This document shows positions 9,099-16,697 of a stretch of DNA of 64,000 nt, piece by piece. Below the pieces are notes generated by a model. The model searched no databases, was not told the origin of the DNA, and worked only from the letters and a program-made list of their open reading frames with translations. How positions within the stretch are numbered: position 1 is the stretch's first letter; every line of letters begins with the position of its first letter. The DNA lies in assembly GCA_027483765.1 (NCBI GenBank), contig JAIXTW010000002.1:1-64000 (forward strand). The letters are read 5' to 3'. Source of the DNA: Streptomycetaceae bacterium. GTDB lineage: Bacteria > Actinomycetota > Actinomycetes > Nanopelagicales > Nanopelagicaceae. The position numbers and the translations under genes are program-made.

Positions 9099-9989
9099 CT
9101 ACCTGCGAGGACTCAATATCGCGTTCTTGCCTCTAAATCGTTCGAGAATCCGGTCGTAATTCTTCTTCGATTGCGCCTCACGATACTCGGGATCACTATC
9201 GTGATAACCGTGATGGCGACCTTGTTCTAACGGAAGATCCATCTGCAGTAGACGACCATTTCCGTGACGCAGATTGAGCGAGAATTCAATATCTGCGTTG
9301 CGGTAGAAGAGCGCGCGGTTGCTAAACCCACGGACAGCGAGTGCATCTTCACGGTGCAGCGCCATGAAGTAACTAAAGAGGACATCAACTTCACCGGCAC
9401 CTTTATCGTCGGTGCTACGCCATTGATCTTCTAGATTTACCAATCCCCCACGCCAACCGACTGCGGCAAATTCACGCTTCTTCAACTCAGTGAGAACTGG
9501 AGTTATTGCATCACCAGTAAAAGTTGTGGATGGATCCATGATTACAACAAATTCACTTGTCACGTTGCGAAGCAGTGCATTTGCATTCTCGCCCCAGCCA
9601 AAGTTCTCATTTACCTGAACCAGCGAGGTGCGTGAATCTAATTGGTTAACTAATACTCCAGGGTCTCCGATTACCAATACTGCAATCGCGCATTGGCTAT
9701 GAGCCTTTACGGATTCGATACATGTCACTGCATCATCAAGGAATCCCTCAACAATAATTGCAACTGTGATTTCGAATTTTCCTGAATTAATTGGGCGAAT
9801 ATCCCGAGTGGATTCATAGACCGGAAAACGCTTCTTGGGGCGCAGTTCATATCCCCCAGCAACATCGACGACTTCAAAGCCAAGAGCTGCAATTTCATCA
9901 CGTAGTTGATCAGAGAGTGCAAAATTTCTTTCGGCGCGGGCAGCTAGTCGGGCTTTGGCTAACTCGTGTACGGAATCTGGCGCACTCAC
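9099..9989 (-). CDS. Family 2 glycosyltransferase-like protein with N-terminal CysS C-terminal-like domain
   Basis: Two parts are visible. Residues 8-50 (ELAKARLAARAERNFALSD, then DQLRDEIAALGFEVVDVAGG) resemble the small C-terminal helical domain of cysteinyl-tRNA synthetase. From residue 72 the protein resembles a GT-A family 2 glycosyltransferase: VAIIVEGFLDDAVTCIESV, NENFGWGENANALL, FVVIMDPSTTFTGD with a DPS in place of the usual DxD, and a region with RNADIEFSLNLR. The substrate is unknown, and the missing classical DxD raises doubt about activity. ATG overlaps the hadB stop by 4 nt and murB follows 9 nt later, so it belongs to the operon; cell-envelope work is plausible but unproven. Confidence 0.75.
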   Translation of the reverse strand: MSAPDSVHELAKARLAARAERNFALSDQLRDEIAALGFEVVDVAGGYELRPKKRFPVYESTRDIRPINSGKFEITVAIIVEGFLDDAVTCIESVKAHSQCAIAVLVIGDPGVLVNQLDSRTSLVQVNENFGWGENANALLRNVTSEFVVIMDPSTTFTGDAITPVLTELKKREFAAVGWRGGLVNLEDQWRSTDDKGAGEVDVLFSYFMALHREDALAVRGFSNRALFYRNADIEFSLNLRHGNGRLLQMDLPLEQGRHHGYHDSDPEYREAQSKKNYDRILERFRGKNAILSPRR

Positions 9990-10381
9990 TTTCTCACCAC
10001 CGCTTTCGCCATTCCCAAAACTTTTACTCCTGCCGAAGTCGCACTCAGTGTTAACGAAATTGAGTCATCGCCTAGCTCGCTCACGGTTGCACTGACGGTG
10101 AGATCAACTTTTTCACCCACGGGGACGATTACGGGTTTGGTAAATCGCGCGCCGTACTCAAGGACCTTTGCTGATCCGCCAGCAAAATCAGAAACATATT
10201 TTCCAACTAGAGCCATAGATAACATGCCATGTGCAATCACATTAGGTAGACCTACAGATAGTGCAAACTCTTCATTCTGGTGAATTGGGTTCTGATCACC
10301 TGATGCATCGGCGTATTGCTTCAGTAGTTCGCGATCGATATAAAAGACTTTCTCTGGCAGTACAGCTCCAACTTCCATCAT
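9986..10381 (-). CDS. hadB: MaoC-family dehydratase, HadB-like
   Basis: Hot-dog fold (R)-3-hydroxyacyl dehydratase subunit. It has the hydratase-2 motif: YADASGDQNPIHQNEEFA (Asp/His pair) followed by GLPNVIAHGMLSMALVGKYV. At 131 aa it is a single-domain form that pairs with HadA. It starts at ATGATG overlapping the hadA stop by 4 nt. In mycobacteria the equivalent pair serves FAS-II; here a role in general fatty acid or acyl-CoA metabolism is more likely because no mycolate genes are seen. Confidence 0.88.
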   Translation of the reverse strand: MMEVGAVLPEKVFYIDRELLKQYADASGDQNPIHQNEEFALSVGLPNVIAHGMLSMALVGKYVSDFAGGSAKVLEYGARFTKPVIVPVGEKVDLTVSATVSELGDDSISLTLSATSAGVKVLGMAKAVVRK

Positions 10382-10767
10382 GCGCGCACCACCAGCGTTG
10401 ACCATGCCGAAATGACTAACTCTCCCGCGCGCTGCAGGTCAGAGCGAACGGTGACAATTTCGCTTCCAGCTGCGACTCGATAGCTTTCGATTGTGGCCGC
10501 ACAAGTAAGTCCATCTCCAGCTTTTACAGGTGAAAATATTTCAAACTTCTGATCTCCATGAACTAGACGCGACCAATCGAGGCCAATTTCTGGCTGAGTA
10601 AGAATTTCTTCGAATTGGGTGAGCGTGATGCGGATTGTGAAAGTTGGAGGAGCAATCTCAGTTTCTGTTTCGCCAATGACGGCGCAGAAGGCATCGATTT
10701 CAGATTGAGAAATTGTTATTACATCTGTACCCGCGAAGGTACGCCCGACCGAATCGGGGTTGAGCAT
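10378..10767 (-). CDS. hadA: MaoC N-terminal-like dehydratase, HadA-like
   Basis: Non-catalytic partner hot-dog subunit (FAS1-like dehydratase domain): LNPDSVGRTF at the N-terminus, ITISQSEIDAFCAVIGE, PTFTIRITLTQFEEIL, LVHGDQKFEIFSPVKAGD. It binds the acyl chain while HadB supplies the catalytic Asp/His. The ATG overlaps the rpmG stop in TAATG, showing translational coupling; an upstream extension would run into rpmG. 129 aa. Confidence 0.87.
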   Translation of the reverse strand: MLNPDSVGRTFAGTDVITISQSEIDAFCAVIGETETEIAPPTFTIRITLTQFEEILTQPEIGLDWSRLVHGDQKFEIFSPVKAGDGLTCAATIESYRVAAGSEIVTVRSDLQRAGELVISAWSTLVVRA

Positions 10768-10937
10768 TAGCGGGTTTCGCGGTGAAGAGTTGAAGACTTG
10801 CAACGTGGACAGAACTTCTTGAGTTCCATGCGGTCTGGATCGTTGCGACGGTTCTTCTTTGTGATGTAGTTACGTTCTTTGCAATCTACGCATGCCATGG
10901 TGATTTTTGGACGAACGTCCGCGCTCTTACTTGCCAT
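10767..10937 (-). CDS. rpmG: 50S ribosomal protein L33
   Basis: Small (56 aa) zinc-type L33: [19 protein letters not shown]..., with Cys16-x2-Cys19 and Cys43-x2-Cys46 as metal ligands, ending [20 protein letters not shown]. The ATG is preceded by GAAGGAGT about 8 nt upstream. It heads the had operon, immediately downstream of two tRNA genes, as in mycobacteria (rpmG2). Confidence 0.94.
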   Translation of the reverse strand: MASKSADVRPKITMACVDCKERNYITKKNRRNDPDRMELKKFCPRCKSSTLHRETR

Positions 10938-11026
10938 GGTCTTAACTCCTTCGTGATTGAAGCGCTTAGATTACCCGAGCGACCTTCATTGGTGAAATCC
11001 GTGCGTATTTCGCACTTCTTTATTAG

Positions 11027-11100
11027 TAGCGGAGGCGGGATTTGAACCCACGACACAGCGATTATGAGCCGCTTGCTCTACCAAGCTGAGCTACCCCGCC
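11027..11100 (-). tRNA. metT: tRNA-Met (CAT, elongator)
   Basis: Cloverleaf on the minus strand: acceptor GGCGGGG with CTCCGCT (two G-U pairs), D-arm AGCTCAGCTTGGTAGAGC, anticodon loop CTCATAA with CAT, T-arm GTGGGTTCAAATCCCGC, discriminator A. The first acceptor pair is G-U, and the D-stem and loop look elongator-like, not initiator-like. CCA is not encoded. Confidence 0.93.
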
Positions 11101-11149
11101 AAGGGCGTGCATATTAAATTGTCGAACGTTGTACTACTTATTTACTGCG

Positions 11150-11222
11150 AGCCCCCCACCGGAATCGAACCGGTGACCTTTTCCTTACCATGGAAACACT
11201 CTACCGACTGAGCTAGGGGGGC
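11150..11222 (-). tRNA. thrT: tRNA-Thr (GGT)
   Basis: Cloverleaf on the minus strand: acceptor GCCCCCC/GGGGGGC, D-arm AGCTCAGTCGGTAGAGT, anticodon stem TTTCC/GGAAA around loop ATGGTAA with anticodon GGT, T-arm CACCGGTTCGATTCCGGTG, discriminator T. CCA is not encoded. It precedes tRNA-Met and rpmG, conserved actinobacterial order. Confidence 0.95.
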
Positions 11223-11237
11223 AATGGTAGAGAGAGA

Positions 11238-11266
11238 AGTCTAGGGCTTAAGGTCTAAAGTGAAAA
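11238..11266 (-). promoter_or_regulatory. Candidate promoter of the tRNA-Thr / tRNA-Met / rpmG unit
   Basis: Minus strand: a TTTTCA -35-like hexamer (11261-11266) and a TAGACT -10 (11238-11243) with a 17-bp spacer, about 16 nt before the tRNA-Thr 5' end. Spacing is ideal but the -35 is weak. Confidence 0.4.
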
Positions 11267-11298
11267 ATTACGTGTGAAAAATTGCCCAAATAGGTGAA

Positions 11299-11415
11299 CT
11301 AATTGCAGGAACAGCGCTCTGATTCAGGTACTCCTTGAAGTGCCTCTTCAATATGCTCACCGCATCCTTGCCAGGTTGGCTTCGCACACTTGGTGCATTG
11401 AACTTTGCTACACAT
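11299..11415 (-). CDS. 38-residue Cys-rich small protein
   Basis: An AGGAGG ribosome binding site 4 nt before ATG opens a 38-codon frame: MCSKVQCTKCAKPTWQGCG, then EHIEEALQGVPESERCSCN. Cysteines at C2, C7, C10, C18, C35 and C37, including CxxC and a terminal CxC, suggest metal binding. Short proteins with the C-x-x-C-x-K-x-T-W-x-G-C-G-x-H pattern occur widely in Actinobacteria without known function (from memory). It lies 8 nt after the FUSC gene, so it is probably the last gene of the SAM-riboswitch operon. Confidence 0.8.
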   Translation of the reverse strand: MCSKVQCTKCAKPTWQGCGEHIEEALQGVPESERCSCN

Positions 11416-11423
11416 ATTTCCTC

Positions 11424-12596
11424 CTAGAAATACTTTCGGAATACTTTTCTAATTCTATTCCAGATGGGAGAGGTCTGCTCGAGCGGAGATACTTTTAAAA
11501 CTCGATCCTTCGCTGGCTCCTCTGGAGTCATGACATCTGTGATTGCAGGAGAGTTCTGATCAAGTGAGTCAGCAATTCGGTCAATATTGGCAACGATTGA
11601 TAGGCCGCGCACAATCTGCTCTTGGTCAACATCGGTTGCATCTTCAATAAGGGATTCGGCAAGAGCAGACCCTGCTTCACGAGCATCATCTGTCGGGGTC
11701 GAATCAAAATCATTAATGTCATCAGGTGAATCGATGTGTGCGGAGATTGCATAGCTTGCAGCCGATAGCGCTACTGCAATCTGTTTCTTTCTAGATTCAG
11801 CAATTCCGCCTTCAACGGCAGAGTCAAAGAGCGTTCTTGCAATAGTGCGCACCTGCACCAAGGTGTGTTCGGCTGCAACACCAGCGATGTAAATTTCTTC
11901 AGCTTCATCTTTTTCGGCAGTAGGAAACCATCGCGCATGGCTGCGTGCTTCAACTGACTGAGCGCGAATTGCCGGAACTTCTTCTACCAATAAACGTGCA
12001 CGCGCTAACCAACTACCGGCATCTTTTTGGGTGTAACCAGCGGCAACACCTTCAGACATTTCAGCAAGGAGAGCGGCTGCCTTTGTACTTACATTTTTTA
12101 TCTGAATTTGTGCTCTGCCTACTGGGGTATTGGGATGTGAGAAGTAGGAGAAGAAAATTGCGATTGCGGCTCCAATAAGAGTGGAACCAAGTCGATGAAG
12201 TGCTGTGCTCTCTGAAATTCCAGGACCGATAACAATGAGCGCCGTCACTGGAACGTTCACCGAAGCTACCTCGCCAAGATGGAGCGCTCTTGCAATCACT
12301 GCGCAGGCAATAATTGTTGTTGCTACCGCTAAAAATCCGAAGTTGAAGAGAGTGACAGTCAGGAGTGCGATACCGGCACCGATTGCTGTTCCTACAATTT
12401 GGCCAAAACCTTCTCGTACTGACTTTTGGAGCGATATGCGAATGCTCAGCGTGCATACGATCGCGGCGACCACGCCACCATCTTCAATAAGTAGATCTCC
12501 AACAAACCAGGAGACGCCACCGGCTAAACCGGCAACAAAAATCTGGCGAACCCAGTTCTTCCGGTTCTTAAAGAGGTAATAGAATTTCTTAAACAT
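11424..12596 (-). CDS. FUSC-family (aromatic acid exporter-like) membrane protein
   Basis: 390-residue membrane protein. The N-terminal half (to about residue 165) has about six hydrophobic spans, such as IFVAGLAGGVSWFVGDLLI, TVTLFNFGFLAVATTIIACAVIARAL and LGSTLIGAAIAIFFSYFSH. The remainder is helical and cytoplasmic with a charged acidic C-terminal part. This layout fits FUSC/ArAE-type proteins, which are often small-anion exporters. The start is the ATG 18 nt after the permease stop; a TTG 9 nt earlier is possible. Its place behind an importer under a SAM riboswitch suggests a link to sulfur compounds, which is inference. Confidence 0.75.
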   Translation of the reverse strand: MFKKFYYLFKNRKNWVRQIFVAGLAGGVSWFVGDLLIEDGGVVAAIVCTLSIRISLQKSVREGFGQIVGTAIGAGIALLTVTLFNFGFLAVATTIIACAVIARALHLGEVASVNVPVTALIVIGPGISESTALHRLGSTLIGAAIAIFFSYFSHPNTPVGRAQIQIKNVSTKAAALLAEMSEGVAAGYTQKDAGSWLARARLLVEEVPAIRAQSVEARSHARWFPTAEKDEAEEIYIAGVAAEHTLVQVRTIARTLFDSAVEGGIAESRKKQIAVALSAASYAISAHIDSPDDINDFDSTPTDDAREAGSALAESLIEDATDVDQEQIVRGLSIVANIDRIADSLDQNSPAITDVMTPEEPAKDRVLKVSPLEQTSPIWNRIRKVFRKYF

Positions 12597-12614
12597 TAAG
12601 AGCAAGTTTACGCT

Positions 12615-13370
12615 CTACTTGTTCCAGGCGAGGACTCTCTTTTCAATTGTCGCCAGAATAAAGTCAGATGTTTTTCCTAAAATCGCCAGCGCCAAGATGG
12701 AAAAGATCACGATATCTGTGCGGGCCGAGCTCTGACTATCAATCAGGAGGAATCCCAATCCCTTGGCACTAGCAATTAGCTCGGCAGCAACAAGGAAGAG
12801 CCAACTCTGTGCCAACCCTAAGCGAAGACCAGAAAAGATTTGTGGGGCTGCTGCTGGAAGATAAATTCCTTTAATGATTGCCCAACGCTTAAGTCCATAA
12901 GCACGGCCAACCTCTACTAAGTGGCGATCAACGTTATTGATTCCAGAGACCACGGTTGTGAATACCGGGAAAAATGCCCCGATTCCGATGAGTGTGAGTT
13001 TTGAACCCTCACCGATTCCAATCCAAATGATTAGAAGCGGAACCCACGCAAGTGAGGGCACTGCGCGAATAGCTTGAAGTAGTGGTGTTACTAATCTGTT
13101 GACGATTTTATTAAGTCCGGCTGCAGATCCAAGAGCGAGTGCAATCAAGGTTCCGAAGAAGTAACCGAGTGCAACTCTTTGAATGCTGGCGCCAATATTC
13201 AACCAAAGTTGATCGCGCTCATTGAGCTCAGAGATGACCTTAAAGACAGAAGAAGGCTTGGGAAGCTCGCTCTCTGCGAAAGACCCATTGCTGCTGAAAT
13301 AAATCCAAGCCGCAAAAAGTGCAATCGGGAGAATGAGTCCCAGAAGGAAATTCCCAAGCCGTCTCTGCAT
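12615..13370 (-). CDS. ABC transporter permease, SsuC/TauC type
   Basis: Inner-membrane permease of a nitrate/sulfonate/taurine-type importer. 251 aa with about six spans. The cytoplasmic coupling loop is visible as EVGRAYGLKRWAIIKGIYLPAAAPQIFSGLRLG, the EAA-like motif with the conserved G and LP. It follows the binding protein by 14 nt. Substrate class comes from family and from the SAM riboswitch at the head of the operon. Confidence 0.9.
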   Translation of the reverse strand: MQRRLGNFLLGLILPIALFAAWIYFSSNGSFAESELPKPSSVFKVISELNERDQLWLNIGASIQRVALGYFFGTLIALALGSAAGLNKIVNRLVTPLLQAIRAVPSLAWVPLLIIWIGIGEGSKLTLIGIGAFFPVFTTVVSGINNVDRHLVEVGRAYGLKRWAIIKGIYLPAAAPQIFSGLRLGLAQSWLFLVAAELIASAKGLGFLLIDSQSSARTDIVIFSILALAILGKTSDFILATIEKRVLAWNK

Positions 13371-13384
13371 TACTTATTCGTCTC

Positions 13385-14365
13385 TTACTTCAGCGCTCGT
13401 AGCGCATATGAAGTGTCATAAAGGCTAGTCAGAGCAGAGTCTGCGTCAGCCTGTGATCGAACCTGGGCATCGCTAACCAAGATTGGTTTAATAGCTGCCA
13501 AGACTCCCGATTGCAATGAGCCGGGCACCAATGGAACTCTCACTTTGGTGCGATTTACCAAGACGTTCTTTGCAACATCGAGATCAATCTTTGCTGAATC
13601 AGCAAGAATCTTCGCAGCTTTATCTGGGTTAGCAAGAATCCAGGTACGTGCCTTTTGGTAATTCTTCAACACCGCAATGGCGATATCTCGATTGCTCTTC
13701 AAGAAATCTTCACGGGCGCTAATGATTCCCCATGTGTTAAGAGCTTTATTCTCGTAAATTACCTTGCTGCCATCGACCTTTACAGTCTGTGAAGTAATCG
13801 GATCAAGACCTGACCACACATCGACATCGCCACGAAGAAGTGCTGCTTTACCATCGGCATGAGCCAAGTTAACAATAGTGACATCCTTAAATGGGTCGAG
13901 CCCCTTGTTATTCAATACTTGCAACAAGAAGAAGTAAGGATCTGTTCCCTTTTGAGCTGCAATCTTCTTTCCTTTGAGCTGTCCAGGTCTGATGGTTGAA
14001 CCCTTCTTCACAACAAGGGCAGCCCAATTTGGCTGGCTAAATACTGCGATTGATTTAATTGCTACTCCGTTTGCACGGGCAACGTACGCCGCAACTCCAG
14101 CAGATGATCCAAGCTGAATTGCATTCGCATTTAAGTTCTGAATAGCAGCCGCTGAACCAGCTGAATAAACCCAGTTCACCTTTGTATCAAGGGCTTTAAG
14201 ATCTGTCTCCAGCCAACCCTGATCCTTAATGACCAAACTAAGTGGATTCCAGTTAGCGTAATCGAGGTTAAGTGTGCGCTCTGCCGCCTGCGCCGGTGAA
14301 GCAGCAACACCAAGAGCTACTAGAGCTCCGACGATTACTGAGATTACAAGATTCTTTCTTTTCAT
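13385..14365 (-). CDS. ABC transporter substrate-binding protein, SsuA/NMT1-like
   Basis: Secreted binding protein: start at the ATG giving MKRKNLVISVIVGALVALGV, a signal peptide ending AQAAE. The mature part has the SsuA-like layout: LNLDYANWNPLSLVIKDQGW, a ligand segment AGSAAAIQNLNANAIQLGSS, LKGKKIAAQKGTD and DVDVWSGLDP. 326 aa is normal. Members bind aliphatic sulfonates, taurine, nitrate or thiamine precursors. With metY divergent and a SAM riboswitch in front, an organosulfur ligand is the best guess. Confidence 0.88.
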   Translation of the reverse strand: MKRKNLVISVIVGALVALGVAASPAQAAERTLNLDYANWNPLSLVIKDQGWLETDLKALDTKVNWVYSAGSAAAIQNLNANAIQLGSSAGVAAYVARANGVAIKSIAVFSQPNWAALVVKKGSTIRPGQLKGKKIAAQKGTDPYFFLLQVLNNKGLDPFKDVTIVNLAHADGKAALLRGDVDVWSGLDPITSQTVKVDGSKVIYENKALNTWGIISAREDFLKSNRDIAIAVLKNYQKARTWILANPDKAAKILADSAKIDLDVAKNVLVNRTKVRVPLVPGSLQSGVLAAIKPILVSDAQVRSQADADSALTSLYDTSYALRALK

Positions 14366-14400
14366 TCTAATGATGCCTCTCAAATTTATCTAAAAGTTAA

Positions 14401-15177
14401 TTAAGCGTGGATTCCGAAGATGGAATAGAGCTCGGTACGAACCGATGCCACTGCCGCGTCTTTGCGATCACGTGGATGTGCAAGATTTAACTCGAATGTG
14501 CGCTTCACACCTTGGCCGCGTTCACCCAATACAACGATTCGATCTGCTAAATACAAGGCCTCATCAATGTCATGAGTGACAAGAATTATTGTCACTCCTG
14601 TTGTCGCAACTACCTGCGACAAAAGGTCCTGCATCTGCAATCGAGTAAGTGCATCGAGTGCGGCTAGCGGTTCATCAAGCAGTAGAACTTGTGGCTCAGA
14701 GATCAGTGCCCGAGAGAGTGCGGCACGTTGTGCCATTCCACCGGAAACCTGTCGCGGCAAACATGCCGCGAAATCTCCTAAGCCAACTTCTGCCAGAAGC
14801 TGTAGCGCTTTTGCTTTGTCCTTACGCCCTCTTAATCCAAGCTCAACATTTTCAACAATGGTGCGCCATGGAAGGAGCCGAGGCTCTTGGAATACGATCG
14901 AACATCGCTCATCGAGGCCGGTGATTTTTCTATCATCAATTCTTACTTCGCCACCTGTTGGTACTTCAAGACCAGCAATAAGTCGCAAAAGTGTTGACTT
15001 ACCGCAGCCGCTCGGGCCGAGAAGTGCAACTATTTCTCCAGACTTGATATCAAGATTTACATCTTTGATAACAGAGAGTTCTTTACCTTTGCGAGTAAAT
15101 GACTTAGATAGATTCTTTAGTGAAACGTTTGCAGCATCAGTCTTATGAATGACCGATTGCGCATATGTAGTACTCAT
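14401..15177 (-). CDS. ABC transporter ATP-binding protein, SsuB/TauB type
   Basis: ATPase that drives the importer. Walker A GPSGCGKSTLLRLIAG (about residue 55), Q-loop IVFQEPRLLPWRT, signature VSGGMAQRAALSRAL, Walker B VLLLDEPLAALD and the H-loop VTHDIDEAL are all intact in 258 aa. It is the first gene of the operon. The start codon is 11 nt after the closing stem of the SAM-riboswitch-like fold and its AGGGGG ribosome binding site abuts that stem, so translation is probably repressed by SAM. Confidence 0.93.
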   Translation of the reverse strand: MSTTYAQSVIHKTDAANVSLKNLSKSFTRKGKELSVIKDVNLDIKSGEIVALLGPSGCGKSTLLRLIAGLEVPTGGEVRIDDRKITGLDERCSIVFQEPRLLPWRTIVENVELGLRGRKDKAKALQLLAEVGLGDFAACLPRQVSGGMAQRAALSRALISEPQVLLLDEPLAALDALTRLQMQDLLSQVVATTGVTIILVTHDIDEALYLADRIVVLGERGQGVKRTFELNLAHPRDRKDAAVASVRTELYSIFGIHA

Positions 15178-15180
15178 ACT

Positions 15181-15267
15181 TCCCCCTCATCGTTACTAGC
15201 ATTAGCACCGTTTTGGTTATCGGTTGCTGCGACTTCACTGAGCTAGTTCTCTCAGTCGCTCTTGATG
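15181..15267 (-). promoter_or_regulatory. SAM riboswitch of the SAM-I/IV clan
   Basis: RNA read on the minus strand contains S-box core features in order: CATC-AAGAG (P1 and J1/2), P2 GCGACT/AGTCGC with a GA/AGTGA kink-turn-like interruption, a GAG/CTC tip with loop AACTAG, then GCAACC, P3 ACCG/CGGT, GTGCTAAT, and P1 closure GATG. The P2 loop ACTAG can pair with CTAGT in J3/4, the pseudoknot of SAM-I riboswitches (there usually ACTGG with CCAG). No P4 hairpin fits between J3/4 and P1, so it is closer to the compact SAM-I/IV variants. P1 abuts the ribosome binding site AGGGGGA, implying translational control. Confidence 0.85.
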
Positions 15268-15386
15268 TGTGGCAAAAATTAGCGTTTAATACGCACAATT
15301 GCAAATTAACGTAAGAGTCTTGTTGCGAAAAGATTGCAACAACTAATCAAGCGCAGCACTACTAATTTTGAACGGGAGAAGTTCCA

Positions 15387-16697
15387 ATGTCTGAACGTCA
15401 ATGGGGATTTAAGACCCGCTCATTACATGCAGGTGCCTCCCCGGATCCTCAGACTGGCGCCCGCGCCGTTCCGATTTACCAGACCTCTGCGTTCGTGTTT
15501 GAAAATACCGAGGATGCCGGAAATCTTTTTGCGCTACAAAAGTATGGAAATATCTACAGCCGAATTGGAAACCCAACAGTTGCTGCCTTTGAAGAGAAGA
15601 TTGCAAGTCTTGAAGGTGGCATTGGCGCAGTTGCAACCGCGTCCGGAATGTCTGCCCAGTTTTTAGTTTTCGCCGCACTCCTTGAAGCTGGTGATCATGT
15701 TGTCTCTACCTCTGCGCTATACGGTGGAACAGTTACGCAACTCGATGTCACTCTTCGCCGCTTTGGTGTTAATACTGAATTCGTCTCTAGCGACAAGCCA
15801 GAAGATTTTGCAGCAAAGATTACGGATAAAACAAAATTTATTTATGCTGAGATGGTCTCTAACCCGGCATCGATGGTCGCAGATATCGAAGGACTTGCAA
15901 AGGTCGCCCGCGAAGCAGGCATTCCGCTGGTTGTCGATTCAACATGTGCAACTCCCTATCTTGCGCGTCCCATTGAATTTGGCGCAGACATCGTCATTCA
16001 CTCTGCAACAAAGTTCTTGGGTGGCCATGGAACAACGCTCGGTGGAGTAATCGTTGATTCTGGAAAATTTAACTGGGGTAATGGAAAATTTCCTTCAATG
16101 GTGGCACCAGTTGCCTCTTATGGCGGAGTCTCATGGTGGGAAAACTTTGGCGAGTATGGATTCCTGACAAAGATTCGCTCAGAACAACTACGTGATATCG
16201 GACCTGTTCTTGCACCTCACTCTGCATTCCTTCTTATTCAAGGTGTTGAGACGCTCTCTCAGCGTATGGCGGATCACGTCAAGAATGCGAAGGCAGTTGC
16301 TGAATATCTTGCATCTGATCCGCGCGTGGAATGGGTGAAGTACGCCGGACTTAAAGATCATCCACATTATTCACGTGCTCAGAAGTATCTACCTGAAGGA
16401 CCGGGTGCGGTCTTCTCATTCGGCGTAAAGGGCGCTGGCGAACTCAGTGGGCGCGCAGCTGGTGAGAAATTTATTAACTCAGTGAAGTTGGCAAGCCACT
16501 TGGCCAATATTGGCGATGTACGCACGCTAGTGATTCACCCAGCAAGTACCACGCACCGACAATTAACAGATGACCAACTTATTGAAGCTGGTGTTCCGCA
16601 AGATTTGGTGCGCATCAGTGTGGGCATTGAAGATATCGAGGATATTTTGTGGGATCTCGACCAAGCCCTGGCTATTGCAACAGGTCGTGGCCGCTAA
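15387..16697 (+). CDS. metY: O-acetylhomoserine sulfhydrylase
   Basis: PLP enzyme of the Cys/Met metabolism family that makes homocysteine from O-acetylhomoserine and sulfide. 436 aa is the long MetY length, against about 390 for MetB/MetC. It has FKTRSLHAGASPDPQTGARAVPIYQTSAFVF, YSRIGNPTVAAFEEKIASLEGG, the PLP-lysine block HSATKFLGGHGTTLGGV, and SLASHLANIGDVRTLVIHPAS (here KLASHLAN). GGGAGAAG precedes the ATG by 7 nt. It is divergent from the SAM-riboswitch importer, which fits a methionine locus. Confidence 0.95.
   Translation: MSERQWGFKTRSLHAGASPDPQTGARAVPIYQTSAFVFENTEDAGNLFALQKYGNIYSRIGNPTVAAFEEKIASLEGGIGAVATASGMSAQFLVFAALLEAGDHVVSTSALYGGTVTQLDVTLRRFGVNTEFVSSDKPEDFAAKITDKTKFIYAEMVSNPASMVADIEGLAKVAREAGIPLVVDSTCATPYLARPIEFGADIVIHSATKFLGGHGTTLGGVIVDSGKFNWGNGKFPSMVAPVASYGGVSWWENFGEYGFLTKIRSEQLRDIGPVLAPHSAFLLIQGVETLSQRMADHVKNAKAVAEYLASDPRVEWVKYAGLKDHPHYSRAQKYLPEGPGAVFSFGVKGAGELSGRAAGEKFINSVKLASHLANIGDVRTLVIHPASTTHRQLTDDQLIEAGVPQDLVRISVGIEDIEDILWDLDQALAIATGRGR

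Noticed and set aside
9986-10767. hadAB taken as mycolic-acid FAS-II enzymes
   Set aside because: No hadC, no mycolate genes and no mycobacterial envelope genes in the window; general acyl dehydratase role is safer.
11260-11283. Direct repeat TGAAAAATT with 14-nt period upstream of tRNA-Thr
   Set aside because: Short and A/T-rich; easily chance, with no evidence of a regulator site.
15321-15341. TGTTGC/GCAACA hairpin upstream of metY as a terminator or second riboswitch
   Set aside because: Six-base stem without T-tract and no S-box features on the plus strand; left as unsupported.
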